A model generated the notes under the pieces. The model was not told where the DNA came from, made no database searches, and was given only the letters and a program-made list of their open reading frames with translations. The position numbers and the translations under genes are program-made. DNA of 64,000 nucleotides from Salinibacillus xinjiangensis. GTDB lineage: Bacteria; Bacillota; Bacilli; Bacillales; Alkalibacillaceae. The DNA is taken from positions 248,001 to 312,000 of the forward strand of contig NZ_WJNH01000001.1 of NCBI RefSeq assembly GCF_009649735.1. Direction: 5' to 3'. Within the stretch, counting starts at the first letter, position 1. Every line of letters begins with the position of its first letter. This document shows positions 8,852-16,854 of this stretch, in pieces.

Positions 8852-9766
8852 TTAATTGGAGTGTTGCTCTGCAATCTCAATCGCTTGGCGAACATACCCA
8901 TTTGCTTGTTGAATGGCTTCCTTCGCCGTCTCGAGTGAAACATTGGCTTCAAGCATAACAATCGCCGGTTTCACTTCTTTATTAGCTGCAAATAATGCCT
9001 TACTTGCTTTTTCATATGGCACCTTCGTAATATCCATGATGATGCTTTTCGCTCTTTCAAGTAATTTATAATTGCTTGCATGCACATCCACCATAAGGTT
9101 TTCATACACTTTTCCAAGCTTAACCATAGCGGTTGTACTAATCATATTGAGGACCATTTTGTGGGCAGTGCCAGCCTTTAACCTAGTTGAACCAGTTAAC
9201 ACCTCAGGCCCCACCACCACTTCAATTTCACAATCCGCATATTGACTAATTAACGAATCATGATTACAGGATAAGGATACTGTATAGGCGCCTACTTCCC
9301 GAGCACATTTCAGTCCGCCGATCGGATATGGAGTTCGTCCACTCGCAGTAATTCCGATTACGACATCATCCTTAGTGAGTTGTTTTGCCTCAAGATCAAG
9401 TCTACCTTGTTCCTCATCATCCTCAGCATTCTCAACGGCACTTTTGACAGCCCCCCCGCCACCAGCCATAATCGTTTGAATCATCTCAGGTGGCGCCATA
9501 AAGGTGGGTGGACATTCAGATGCGTCCATAAAGCCTAATCGTCCGCTCGTTCCAGCACCTATATAGAAAAGGCGTCCACCATTTTTAAAAGATTGATAGA
9601 TTTGATCAGTGGCCTTTTCCACTTGTGGTAAAACCTGTTCAACGGCATCTGCAACTTTTTTGTCTTCTTGATTAATCGTTTTCAAAATATCAATCGTCGA
9701 CATTTGATCCAATTTCATGCTGTTTTTATTTCTTTTTTCTGTTGTTAGCTTTGATAATTCGGTCAT
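8852..9766 (-). CDS. murQ: N-acetylmuramic acid 6-phosphate etherase
   Basis: A 304-residue cytosolic SIS-domain lyase that cleaves the lactyl ether of MurNAc-6-phosphate, giving GlcNAc-6-phosphate and D-lactate. Diagnostic segments are visible: FYIGAGTSGRLGFMDASECP (about 66-85), ITASGRTPYPIGGLK (about 138-152) and STRLKAGTAHKMVLNMIST (about 192-210). Length matches the family. It follows the BadF-type kinase gene by 5 bp. The kinase would make MurNAc-6-phosphate, and NagA/NagB encoded further upstream could take the product onward to fructose 6-phosphate. Confidence 0.95.
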   Translation of the reverse strand: MTELSKLTTEKRNKNSMKLDQMSTIDILKTINQEDKKVADAVEQVLPQVEKATDQIYQSFKNGGRLFYIGAGTSGRLGFMDASECPPTFMAPPEMIQTIMAGGGGAVKSAVENAEDDEEQGRLDLEAKQLTKDDVVIGITASGRTPYPIGGLKCAREVGAYTVSLSCNHDSLISQYADCEIEVVVGPEVLTGSTRLKAGTAHKMVLNMISTTAMVKLGKVYENLMVDVHASNYKLLERAKSIIMDITKVPYEKASKALFAANKEVKPAIVMLEANVSLETAKEAIQQANGYVRQAIEIAEQHSN

Positions 9767-9771
9767 TTATC

Positions 9772-10752
9772 TCACCTTGCTTTCTTAGCAGATTCAACCA
9801 ATTCGTTGACAATCACAGCTGCTCCGTATGCTGGTGGTCCATATGATGGTTGATAGATTCCTAGTTTTTTCGTTTCTAAGTATTTGATAAAGGCTGATTT
9901 CAACACATTTGAGTACGTAAAAATTGAACCTGTTGTTGTAATCGGAGTCTGTTCATGAAATTGGTGCTGCGACTTTTGGAATAAACTTTCAACATGAAGA
10001 GCAAGCTCAAAGGCTGCCTGCTCCAGGATTTCAATCGCCACCGCATCACCCTGTTCGGATGCTTGAATGACGAGCTTGGCAAACCTTGCAATGTCTTTCT
10101 TTTCATGCTGACGTCCGTAAATATAACTAACAAGATTTTCTACCTTATCTAGTTTCAGTTCTGTTAGAATGGCATCTGTTAGGCTGGTCTTTTTTCCACG
10201 TAGGTCATGAGCACGAGTAATATGGTTAAGCGCTTTCAAACTAATTTGAAAACCACTTCCTTCATCCCCTAAAATATGGCCCCAGCCACCGCTTTTGTAC
10301 ACATCACCGTTTTTGGTCATTCCTGTTGCATTTGATCCTGTACCAGAAATCACTAAAATTCCTTCTCGTTCATCTGGTTTCAGAGCACCTCTAAGGGCAA
10401 TATATGTATCAGAATGCACAGAAAAAATGACCTTATCCGATAGCTTTAGGTTTGAGGAGATTTTTGTGAACTCTTGTTTCACTTTTTCCTCTTCCTCCAT
10501 ACGACCTACACCAGCTAAGCCTGAGCAGACACCAAGGATTTCGGATGAATCGATCGAAAACTGTTCCATTCCTTGTCGAATGAGATTCTGAAGTCTTAGC
10601 CTCATTTCATGAAAGCCGATAATTTGCGGATTAGTCCCCTCTCCTTGCACGGTCATCGAATGCTCATCATGATAACTAGATTGGGCGCCAACCTCACTAA
10701 ATAAGCATGTGGTCTTAGTACCTCCACCATCAATTCCTATTACAAAAGTCAT
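9772..10752 (-). CDS. BadF/BadG-family amino-sugar kinase (MurK-like)
   Basis: A 326-residue ASKHA-fold kinase. The phosphate-1 loop GIDGGGTKTTCLF lies at 6-18, SGTGSNATG at about 135-143 and GGWGHILGDEGSG at about 153-165. This family includes eukaryotic GlcNAc kinase and clostridial MurK, which phosphorylates both MurNAc and GlcNAc in the cytosol. The combination with MurQ and an ABC importer, rather than the PTS enzyme MurP, makes a MurK role the most economical reading. It is the first gene of the operon, with a sigma-A promoter 30 bp upstream and a GGAGG site before the ATG. Substrate specificity remains an inference. Confidence 0.8.
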   Translation of the reverse strand: MTFVIGIDGGGTKTTCLFSEVGAQSSYHDEHSMTVQGEGTNPQIIGFHEMRLRLQNLIRQGMEQFSIDSSEILGVCSGLAGVGRMEEEEKVKQEFTKISSNLKLSDKVIFSVHSDTYIALRGALKPDEREGILVISGTGSNATGMTKNGDVYKSGGWGHILGDEGSGFQISLKALNHITRAHDLRGKKTSLTDAILTELKLDKVENLVSYIYGRQHEKKDIARFAKLVIQASEQGDAVAIEILEQAAFELALHVESLFQKSQHQFHEQTPITTTGSIFTYSNVLKSAFIKYLETKKLGIYQPSYGPPAYGAAVIVNELVESAKKAR

Positions 10753-10781
10753 GAAAAGGCCTCCATGTATGATTTGATTTT

Positions 10782-10810
10782 ATTATATGGTTATTGAAAT
10801 ATTATGTCAA
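10782..10810 (-). promoter_or_regulatory. Sigma-A promoter of the amino-sugar ABC/murQ operon with internal operator-like repeat
   Basis: On the minus strand TTGACA (10805-10810) and TATAAT (10782-10787) are separated by exactly 17 bp, a consensus promoter. The sequence 10794-10810 (plus strand TTGAAATATTATGTCAA) is an imperfect palindrome overlapping the -35 and spacer, the expected place for a MurR/RpiR repressor to act. Confidence 0.85.
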
Positions 10811-10840
10811 TGTTTATCACATTATTCGTTATTTTATTTC

Positions 10841-10877
10841 AAACTGGGTCAGAGGGACAGGTCCCTTGTCCCAGTTT
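10841..10877. repeat. REP-like palindrome
   Basis: AAACTGGG and CCCAGTTT enclose an inner GGGAC/GTCCC pair, with the text CAGAGGGACAGGTCCCTTG between. Palindromes built on GGGACAGGTCCC are, from memory, dispersed in Bacillus and Clostridium genomes. The rest of the gap 10753-11062 holds the operon promoter and a terminator. No gene is visible. Confidence 0.6.
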
Positions 10878-10948
10878 TAATCTCAATAGCAAGCACCGAG
10901 CCTAAGCTGGGACCCCGTGTTTGCTTTCATAAATTCCAATTCTAGTAC

Positions 10949-10973
10949 AAAAAAAGAGCAGCACTAAGGCTGC
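10949..10973 (-). terminator. Terminator of the 57-residue protein gene
   Basis: On the minus strand GCAGC-CTTAGT-GCTGC is followed by TCTTTTTTT. The position suits the small minus-strand gene ending at 11063. Confidence 0.75.
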
Positions 10974-11062
10974 AATTTAAAAAGTAGGAAACGTATTCTA
11001 ATTTACACTTTCAATTAGGAAGGAGAGGGAGCAAGAGTGGAATGGACGGAACTCTTGCTCAT

Positions 11063-11236
11063 CTAAAAACGCTTGGAAATGGGAGCATCTAACTTCAATA
11101 AGTGCCGTTCTTCCAAATCAATTATTCGGCGATTGGTTTTTGCTACTAGATCTACCAACTGCGCTATGTATTTTTCATGCTGCTTGATTCGGTTTTCTAT
11201 TGTTTGGCAACGGGGACACGATTGGTGGGCCAACAT
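11063..11236 (-). CDS. Small CxxC protein with coiled-coil, 57 aa
   Basis: A 57-residue frame starting MLAHQSCPRCQTIENRIKQH and ending LDAPISKRF. It was found by translating the minus strand, and is short enough to be missed by length cut-offs. Support comes from an excellent ribosome site (AAAGGAGG, 7 nt before ATG), a downstream terminator at 10949-10973 and a coherent composition. A CPRC knuckle at residues 7-10 is followed by a charged amphipathic helix (about 12-48, heptad-like I/L spacing). The single CxxC could bind metal as a dimer. I recall similar short CPRC proteins in Bacillus genomes but no function. The opposite-strand reading frame over the same bases is an artefact. Confidence 0.75.
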   Translation of the reverse strand: MLAHQSCPRCQTIENRIKQHEKYIAQLVDLVAKTNRRIIDLEERHLLKLDAPISKRF

Positions 11237-11474
11237 GAATACGCCTCCTTTACTTTCAATATCTTATTTATACCATGAAAAGGATTTGGTGAAAAATCGG
11301 CGAAATTGAAAAACAGTGGAAGATTTTATGAGAAAATGTCGAGATATGACACAAATCTACAAAATATGACCCTATTTTGGGCTAAAAAACATAAATTTAG
11401 TAAAATGAAATTAAAAAACAGGACTTTTTTAAATTACTTGAATAACAAGTAATATCAAATCCTTGTAACGTACA

Positions 11475-11498
11475 AAAGACCCCAAATCCCCTGGGGTC
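11475..11498 (-). terminator. Terminator of the SGNH-like gene
   Basis: On the minus strand GACCCCA and TGGGGTC form a perfect 7-bp stem followed by TTTTGTA. Confidence 0.8.
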
Positions 11499-11505
11499 CT
11501 CAAAG

Positions 11506-12588
11506 TTAATTTGTAATCACCCGAACTAGTTCTCTTTCACTACCCTCTGCATTTTCATTAGTCAGTAGTGATGGCTGGATAGTAATAACATGTTCGCTGT
11601 CTGCTAATTGACTATTGAGTAAGAATGTCTTTTCACTATCTCCATCAGATGAATAGGTATCAATGCTACGAAGGTATTCACCATCTAAATAAATATCTAC
11701 AATTCCGTGGTCTGAACCCATTTGGAATGTTAATCCGATAATTTCCCCTGTAAAATTAAACGACAGTGGCTCGTCCACTTGTCCCCCATCCGAAATCACT
11801 TGGATGGAACTGAACCGTTCAGCACCCGAATGTAAGAATTCCTCTACTTGGTGATTATTTCTTTTATTTTGGAACATATGTGCACGAATTCGTTCAAACA
11901 ACTCATCACTCGCCAATTGGTGACCCTCATCATTTAACTGATCTTCTAGGATGTATTCACTATTTGATGATTTTGATGACTCTATTACGTGTTTTATATC
12001 TACATAAGTAAGTCCGTAATATTGTGTAAGGTTTTGAATTTGGTCTACCTTTTCGTAATCCACTCCATATTCGATTACCGGAATAATTTCAGTATTTGGA
12101 TTGTTGCTCATGACAGTCCTTAATAAGTTTTCAAATACAAGTCGAAAATTTTGATCTCCCTGTTCATCATTAGAGCCATACGGAGCTATGGTCAGCAGTA
12201 TCAAATCATAACTCTCTAGCTCAGCATTTGAGTAGTCAGCAAGTAAACGAAAAACTCGGTCTTCTTCTGTAGTTAGAAAATCCACATTTGTTTCTGAATC
12301 GTATTGATTATGTATGGACTTCTTAAACCGATCAATCCACAAACTATCAGGTTCATCCATCTTATATCGATTTCCCATAACTAATATATCAATAGACTTG
12401 CTTTCTTTTAGTTTATCGTAGAGCCCTAAATCTTCACTTGATTCTGTCTTACTACTTGATGCAGTCAAACTACGGTCAGTCTGGAGATTTTCTAGCTTAA
12501 TTTCTTGATATTTTGGTCCTACAAAAACTATAAGTATGAGAGCAATTAACATCGTAATGATCAAAAAAATACCTAACTTCCTTTTCAA
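11506..12588 (-). CDS. Membrane-anchored SGNH/GDSL-like protein
   Basis: About 360 residues: one N-terminal membrane anchor (LGIFLIITMLIALILIVFV) followed by an extracytoplasmic domain that resembles SGNH hydrolases of exopolysaccharide loci. The first block reads IDILVMGNRY where GDS is expected, so the nucleophilic Ser appears absent. The C-terminal block LNDEGHQL matches the Asp/His block. The last 110 residues look like a beta-rich accessory domain (SFNFTGEIIGLTFQMGSDHG). The frame opens with ATG at 12609, but GGGGGAG is placed for the TTG at 12588 (six bases later), which gives a start MKRKLGIF. It is a single gene with its own terminator. An active esterase role is doubtful. Confidence 0.6.
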   Translation of the reverse strand: MKRKLGIFLIITMLIALILIVFVGPKYQEIKLENLQTDRSLTASSSKTESSEDLGLYDKLKESKSIDILVMGNRYKMDEPDSLWIDRFKKSIHNQYDSETNVDFLTTEEDRVFRLLADYSNAELESYDLILLTIAPYGSNDEQGDQNFRLVFENLLRTVMSNNPNTEIIPVIEYGVDYEKVDQIQNLTQYYGLTYVDIKHVIESSKSSNSEYILEDQLNDEGHQLASDELFERIRAHMFQNKRNNHQVEEFLHSGAERFSSIQVISDGGQVDEPLSFNFTGEIIGLTFQMGSDHGIVDIYLDGEYLRSIDTYSSDGDSEKTFLLNSQLADSEHVITIQPSLLTNENAEGSERELVRVITN

Positions 12589-12747
12589 AGCCATCTCCCC
12601 CAACAACATACATACTAAGATTTATTTTACATTTTTCTGGTACCATTGTCACGAGATGATAGATTTCGTCAGATTTTTTGAAAGAAAAAACAGCATATGA
12701 TTCATATGCTGCCGAAAAGAAGGTCTTCATTTTCTTGAAAGAGAGAG

Positions 12748-12837
12748 TCATAGATACATCGCAACAAGACCTAATACCCCTCCTAGAAAAGCCCCAATAA
12801 TGAAAGATTTAAAATTCACATACTCTGGGTTAACCAT
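12748..12837 (-). CDS. 29-residue membrane peptide
   Basis: A very short minus-strand frame beginning MVNPEYVNFKSFIIGAFLGG and ending VLGLVAMYL. It is preceded by AAAGGGGGAATACCTA, a strong ribosome site. The C-terminal 18 residues form one glycine-zipper-like membrane segment (GAFLGGVLGL), as in the N-terminus of YtxH-type proteins, which it may represent in shortened form. No terminator was seen. Coding status rests on the ribosome site and the clear membrane segment, so confidence is moderate. Confidence 0.55.
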   Translation of the reverse strand: MVNPEYVNFKSFIIGAFLGGVLGLVAMYL

Positions 12838-12990
12838 TAGGTATTCCCCCTTTATTGGTGGAGTCTGTATTGCTATTCTATTTTTATTCTCTTTCTACTT
12901 TTAATATACCATTATTTAGTAAATGGAAGTGGGGATTTCCTTACAGTCGTGTGAATTTTTTCTAGGTGACGGTAGAGCATGGTGGAAGAT

Positions 12991-13315
12991 GCTGAAGTGC
13001 GTTTATAAAAAGCTAAAGACTGAGGTGATTTTGATGAAGGAGGTGAGATATGCTGAAGTTATGTGTGTATCGGCTAAAGTTCACATGCGAGATGCTAAAG
13101 AATGAAATGAATATGCTGGAATAGTTGGGAAAAACGCTGAAGCATGATCGCGGGTGGTCAAATGCTGAAGTTCGGGTCGCAATTGCTTAAGTTGAACCTA
13201 TAAATGCTAAAGATCAATGATTTTGCTGAAGAACTCCTGCCTTGCGCTGAAGATTGAAAGCATTATGCTTAAATCCCGGTACACCAAGCTCAACAAACAC
13301 CTAAAAATGCTGAAC
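12991..13315 (+). repeat. 21-nt phased heptamer array A (two 8-unit modules)
   Basis: Sixteen heptamers related to GCTRAAG start at 12991, 13012, 13033, 13052, 13073, 13094, 13115, 13136, then 13164, 13185, 13206, 13225, 13246, 13267, 13288, 13309. Within each set of eight the steps are 21, 21, 19, 21, 21, 21, 21; the two sets are 28 nt apart. The 12-14 nt between heptamers show no conservation. The last three units of the second module are the most degenerate. The array occupies the gap between the 29-residue peptide gene and the nagB terminator. Confidence 0.9.
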
Positions 13316-13355
13316 CGCCCCGCCGAAATCCCGCACCCTGGCCCCACCACAAACC

Positions 13356-13390
13356 CAAAAAAGGCCTACACCCCTCTCAGGCATAGACCT
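13356..13390 (-). terminator. Terminator of the PTS-nagAB operon
   Basis: On the minus strand AGGTCTATGCC and GGTGTAGGCCT form an 11-bp stem with G-T pairs, followed by TTTTTTGG. It lies 10 bp beyond the nagB stop. Confidence 0.85.
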
Positions 13391-13400
13391 CTTCTCCAAC

Positions 13401-14153
13401 TCAAACCATCTGAAGTGAACCTTTCAAATCCTTGCACTCTGCCAAAGCATCAGAATCCGCAATTACGGTCACATTTGGATGCTGATGAAGTGCTGAAGCC
13501 GGGAAGGATTCATCAATTTCCCTCGTAACGAGCTGCTTCATAGCACCTGCTTTGTTTTTACCAGATACCAATAAAACAATTTCTTTACTCTTTAAAATAC
13601 TCTCAATCCCCATCGTAATTGCAGAGGTAGGTACTTCATCCATCGAGTCAAAGAAACGAGCGTTTGCTTGTCTTGTCGATTCTGCTAGTTTTACGATATG
13701 TGTCTTACTTTGAAAAGAAGTACCGGGTTCGTTAAAACCAATATGACCATTGACTCCAATTCCTAGTATTTGCACATCGACTCCAAGCTCTTGAACTAGC
13801 TTTTCATAGTCCGTACATTCCTGCTCTAAACTCTCTGCTTTCCCATTTGGTATATATGTGTTTTCCGGCCGAACATTGATATGTTTAAACAGATTTTTTT
13901 CCATGAAGTAACGATAACTGTTAGGGTCGTCTGGGCTTAGTCCCACATACTCATCCAAATTGACAGTACGAACCTGTTCATAGGAAGTTTGATTATCCTT
14001 ATGATCCTGAATGAGTCTCTCATAGGTTCCAGTCGGTGTACTTCCTGTTGCTAAACCTAATACAGTTGAGGGTTTCTGAGTAATTTGTTTGATCAATAAA
14101 TGAGCAGCATACTCACTCATTTCATCATAGTTTTTTACAGCTACAATTTTCAC
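13401..14153 (-). CDS. nagB: Glucosamine-6-phosphate deaminase
   Basis: A 250-residue isomerase/deaminase converting glucosamine 6-phosphate to fructose 6-phosphate and ammonia. Hallmarks are LGLATGSTPTGTYERL (about 33-48), VNLDEYVGLSPDDPNSYRYF (about 64-83) and LGIGVNGHIGFNEPG (about 129-143, containing the active-site histidine). Length fits the short Bacillus type, which lacks the allosteric extension of E. coli NagB. The start is GTG behind AGGAGG. It abuts nagA with no gap and ends the long operon that starts at the PTS activator, so it serves whichever amino sugar that operon handles as well as GlcNAc from cell-wall recycling. Confidence 0.95.
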   Translation of the reverse strand: MKIVAVKNYDEMSEYAAHLLIKQITQKPSTVLGLATGSTPTGTYERLIQDHKDNQTSYEQVRTVNLDEYVGLSPDDPNSYRYFMEKNLFKHINVRPENTYIPNGKAESLEQECTDYEKLVQELGVDVQILGIGVNGHIGFNEPGTSFQSKTHIVKLAESTRQANARFFDSMDEVPTSAITMGIESILKSKEIVLLVSGKNKAGAMKQLVTREIDESFPASALHQHPNVTVIADSDALAECKDLKGSLQMV

Positions 14154-15350
14154 TTACAAAACCTCCTCCCGTTGAAAAGCAACAAGGCCTCGGCATATCG
14201 TTAAGGCAACATCATAGTTTTCGTCTAAAATGACAAGGTCGGCATCCTTTCCTTCTGTAATACTTCCTTTACGGTCGAATAGCTTCAATTCTTTTGCTGG
14301 ATTTACGGATGCCATTTGCATGAGCTCTTCTAGGTTTGTGTCAGTAAACGAAAGCATATTTTGAATAGAACGATTCATCTTCAAAACGCTGCCTGCCAAT
14401 GTTCCATCCGTCAAGGTCGCTTTATCATCTTTAACGGTAACAGATTGTCCACCTAAATCGTATACACCACTTTTTAGGCATTTGGCTCTGATTGCATCGG
14501 TAATGAGAACCAATCGATCCTTTCCAATCTGCTGATAGGACAGGTTCACCATTTCAGGGGCAACATGAACGCCATCTACAATCAATTCCGTCATCAAGTC
14601 GTCCTTCAAATAGGCAGCCCCTACAACCCCAGGTTCACGGTGATGAAGTCCACGCATTTGGTTAAATAAATGGGTGGCATGTGAAACGCCTGCATGGATG
14701 GCATCCTCCACTTGCTCAAATGTAGCATCAGAATGGCCAATTGACGCGATCACACCAGTTTCTTTTAAATGCTTCGTGAGTTGAAGGTCAGGATCTTCTT
14801 CTGGTGCAAGAGTAACAAGCTTGATTAAATCACTTGCTTTCGTTTGCCATTCTTTAAACACTTCCACATTTGGCGTATCGATGTATTCACTTGGCTGAGC
14901 CCCAGCCCGATTGGGTGATATAAACGGACCCTCTAAATGAATTCCAACAACTTCCGCCTGTCCAGGTTTATTGTACCCGTTCTCCTCATAATATGAAACA
15001 TTGGTTAGCGCATGCTTAATCGCTTCATGGCTTTGCGTCATCGTAGTCGCTAAAAAGCTAGTGGTTCCTTCTTTCGGCAACGTTTTGGTCATGACATTTA
15101 AAGCATCAGCGGTTGCATCCATGACATCAGCACCACCCGCCCCATGAATGTGCACATCAATAAATCCAGGTAACATGGAATGCTGTTCGGAAAGTTGAAT
15201 TTCCTTATAGTCACGAACAGAATCTGCATTTAGTGTATCTACATGACCGACTTCGGTGATTTTATTTTGTTCAATTTTTACATACCCACGCTCATAAGTT
15301 TCGTGTTCTGCAAAAATCTTCATCCCTTTTAAGAGAATTTTTTCGTCCAT
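14154..15350 (-). CDS. nagA: N-acetylglucosamine-6-phosphate deacetylase
   Basis: About 398 residues of the amidohydrolase superfamily; removes acetate from GlcNAc-6-phosphate. Visible metal and active-site blocks are PGFIDVHIHGAGG (about 50-62), GIHLEGPFISPNRAGA, IGHSDATF, HLFNQMRG and LITDAIRAKC. The frame opens 21 bp upstream, but GGGGTG is correctly spaced for the internal ATG (MDEKIL), chosen here. It is translationally close to nagB downstream and lies 35 bp after the UPF0309 gene. Its place at the end of the PTS operon suggests that the pathway yields an N-acetyl amino-sugar phosphate. Confidence 0.93.
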   Translation of the reverse strand: MDEKILLKGMKIFAEHETYERGYVKIEQNKITEVGHVDTLNADSVRDYKEIQLSEQHSMLPGFIDVHIHGAGGADVMDATADALNVMTKTLPKEGTTSFLATTMTQSHEAIKHALTNVSYYEENGYNKPGQAEVVGIHLEGPFISPNRAGAQPSEYIDTPNVEVFKEWQTKASDLIKLVTLAPEEDPDLQLTKHLKETGVIASIGHSDATFEQVEDAIHAGVSHATHLFNQMRGLHHREPGVVGAAYLKDDLMTELIVDGVHVAPEMVNLSYQQIGKDRLVLITDAIRAKCLKSGVYDLGGQSVTVKDDKATLTDGTLAGSVLKMNRSIQNMLSFTDTNLEELMQMASVNPAKELKLFDRKGSITEGKDADLVILDENYDVALTICRGLVAFQREEVL

Positions 15351-15385
15351 AAAAAGCACCCCGTTTAACAATATAACATATTCCT

Positions 15386-16141
15386 TTAATTCAAGCCCTC
15401 AGCATTTAACGAAAGCAAAGGAATTCGCTTCTCATACTTTTTAATCAAGGCTTCGTTATGTCCATCAGAACCTTCAATGTTTCCACTTAAAAAGACAGGT
15501 GGTTCAAAGTTTGCATCAGCCATCACTTTAATGGATTCCGCAAAAATACTATTTAAAATCGTCGCACCTACAACAGTAGAGGTTGGAGCAAACGGAACTT
15601 TTACCTTTTCATATGATAAGATAGCATCCCCTTTTACGGAATAGTTATCAATCACAAGATCAACCGAATCAGCTAAATGCTTACCACTCTTGTGACGAGA
15701 TGGCTGACTCTTGGAATATTCAATAGATGTAATGCCAATCACAAATGCACCTTTCTCTTTCGCATATTGTGCCACATCTACAGGTACAGGATTCCGACCT
15801 GATGTAGATAGTACAAACACCACGTCATTCGGTTGAATTTCTTGATCCTGTAAAAAGTTTTTAGCATAATCATTTTTCCGCTCCAATTGAGAGGAACGTA
15901 GCGCGCCCTCGTGAAGCATTAAGGGCTCATATAAAATTGGATTAATCGGCACCAATCCACCCGCACGGTAAAATACTTCTTCAGTTAAAATATGGGAATG
16001 GCCACAGCCGAACAGCTGTATGATACCACCATTTTGAATGCTGTCTGCAACTTTTTGGGCTGCTTGCTTCAGTTTGTCCTCTTGATTATCAATCACAAGG
16101 TTCAGACGTTCTTCTACTTTTTGAAAATACGTATTTAGCAA
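15386..16141 (-). CDS. UPF0309-type SIS-domain protein
   Basis: A 251-residue cytosolic SIS protein. The phosphosugar-binding segments LFGCGHSHILTEEVFYRAGG (about 43-62) and VFVLSTSGRNPVPVDVA (about 108-124) are clear. The overall layout, with YSVKGDAILSYEKVKVPFAPTSTVVGA, matches the UPF0309 family, which has no assigned reaction. Relatives are isomerases or etherases of phosphosugars. It starts at a TTG behind GGAGGG and lies 2 bp after the aldolase gene. In this operon it could isomerise, or split an ether from, the PTS product before NagA acts; this is an inference from context only. Confidence 0.85.
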   Translation of the reverse strand: MLNTYFQKVEERLNLVIDNQEDKLKQAAQKVADSIQNGGIIQLFGCGHSHILTEEVFYRAGGLVPINPILYEPLMLHEGALRSSQLERKNDYAKNFLQDQEIQPNDVVFVLSTSGRNPVPVDVAQYAKEKGAFVIGITSIEYSKSQPSRHKSGKHLADSVDLVIDNYSVKGDAILSYEKVKVPFAPTSTVVGATILNSIFAESIKVMADANFEPPVFLSGNIEGSDGHNEALIKKYEKRIPLLSLNAEGLN

Positions 16142-16143
16142 CG

Positions 16144-16854
16144 TTATCCCTCCAAGGCTTGCATAATTTTTTCGACTTCTGCCGGAATCGTTCTACCAGT
16201 TTCTTTATCGATGGTTGAGCCGAAGATATGAGGCATGAAAAATTCGATTTCGATATCTTTAACAGCCTGAATGATTTCTTTTATGTTAGACGCGCTAATA
16301 CCACCCGCAGGTTCAATGCCACGGATTCCCTTTTGAGCCGCTACCTTCGTTAAGTAAACGAGCTCTTCCAAATGGGCTTCTCCCTTTAATGGCATAAATT
16401 TGATGGATTCAATACCCATAGCTTGTGCAATTTCCACGAGTTCTTCCACTTTCATCTCTAAACCAGATGGTAACTTGACGGTTCCTACACTTCCACTTGG
16501 TACTACTAAAGCATTGACCAATTGCGGCATCCCTTTTCCAGCTAAATAGCCATTGGCATAAGCGCACTGGTCAAAAGGCTGGTTGATATGCCCTGGGTTT
16601 GATAAAGCCGCAATATCCACTACTCGTTTCGCAAACTCAGGGTTTCCACCTCCACCAAGGCCAATAGAAACCACATCTGAGGCAGCTTTTATTTCTTTTA
16701 CACGGCTTGCACCTTTATCTATATTATCAAAATCAGACGCTACTATACCCGGAACAACAAACCCTTTTCCGGCAGTCATTACTTCCTCCGTATTTTTTTG
16801 ATCCTGAGCGAGAAAGTTAAACAGAACAAAATCATATAATTTATTTTTAAGCAT
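16144..16854 (-). CDS. PF07071-type (DgaF-like) ketodeoxyphosphogluconate aldolase family protein
   Basis: A 236-residue TIM-barrel protein. Segments VSIGLGGGGNPEFAKRVVDI (about 63-82), NALVVPSGSVGTVKLPSG (about 113-130), SIKFMPLKG (about 149-157, carrying a likely Schiff-base lysine) and RGIEPAGGISASNI (about 177-190) fit the KDGP aldolase family that includes Salmonella DgaF, which cleaves 2-keto-3-deoxygluconate 6-phosphate. It overlaps the creatininase-like gene by 8 bp, so the two are translationally coupled. It would split the pathway intermediate to pyruvate and a three-carbon phosphate, but the real substrate is unknown. Confidence 0.75.
   Translation of the reverse strand: MLKNKLYDFVLFNFLAQDQKNTEEVMTAGKGFVVPGIVASDFDNIDKGASRVKEIKAASDVVSIGLGGGGNPEFAKRVVDIAALSNPGHINQPFDQCAYANGYLAGKGMPQLVNALVVPSGSVGTVKLPSGLEMKVEELVEIAQAMGIESIKFMPLKGEAHLEELVYLTKVAAQKGIRGIEPAGGISASNIKEIIQAVKDIEIEFFMPHIFGSTIDKETGRTIPAEVEKIMQALEG

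Noticed and set aside
11073-11309. Plus-strand 78-codon frame
   Set aside because: Antisense to the well-supported 57-residue minus-strand gene.
12923-13105. Plus-strand 60-codon frame across array A
   Set aside because: It runs through the phased heptamers, has no convincing ribosome site and array modules elsewhere do not conserve the frame.
12991-13315. CRISPR array
   Set aside because: Conserved words are only 7 nt with 12-14 nt between them and no cas genes occur; geometry does not fit any CRISPR type.
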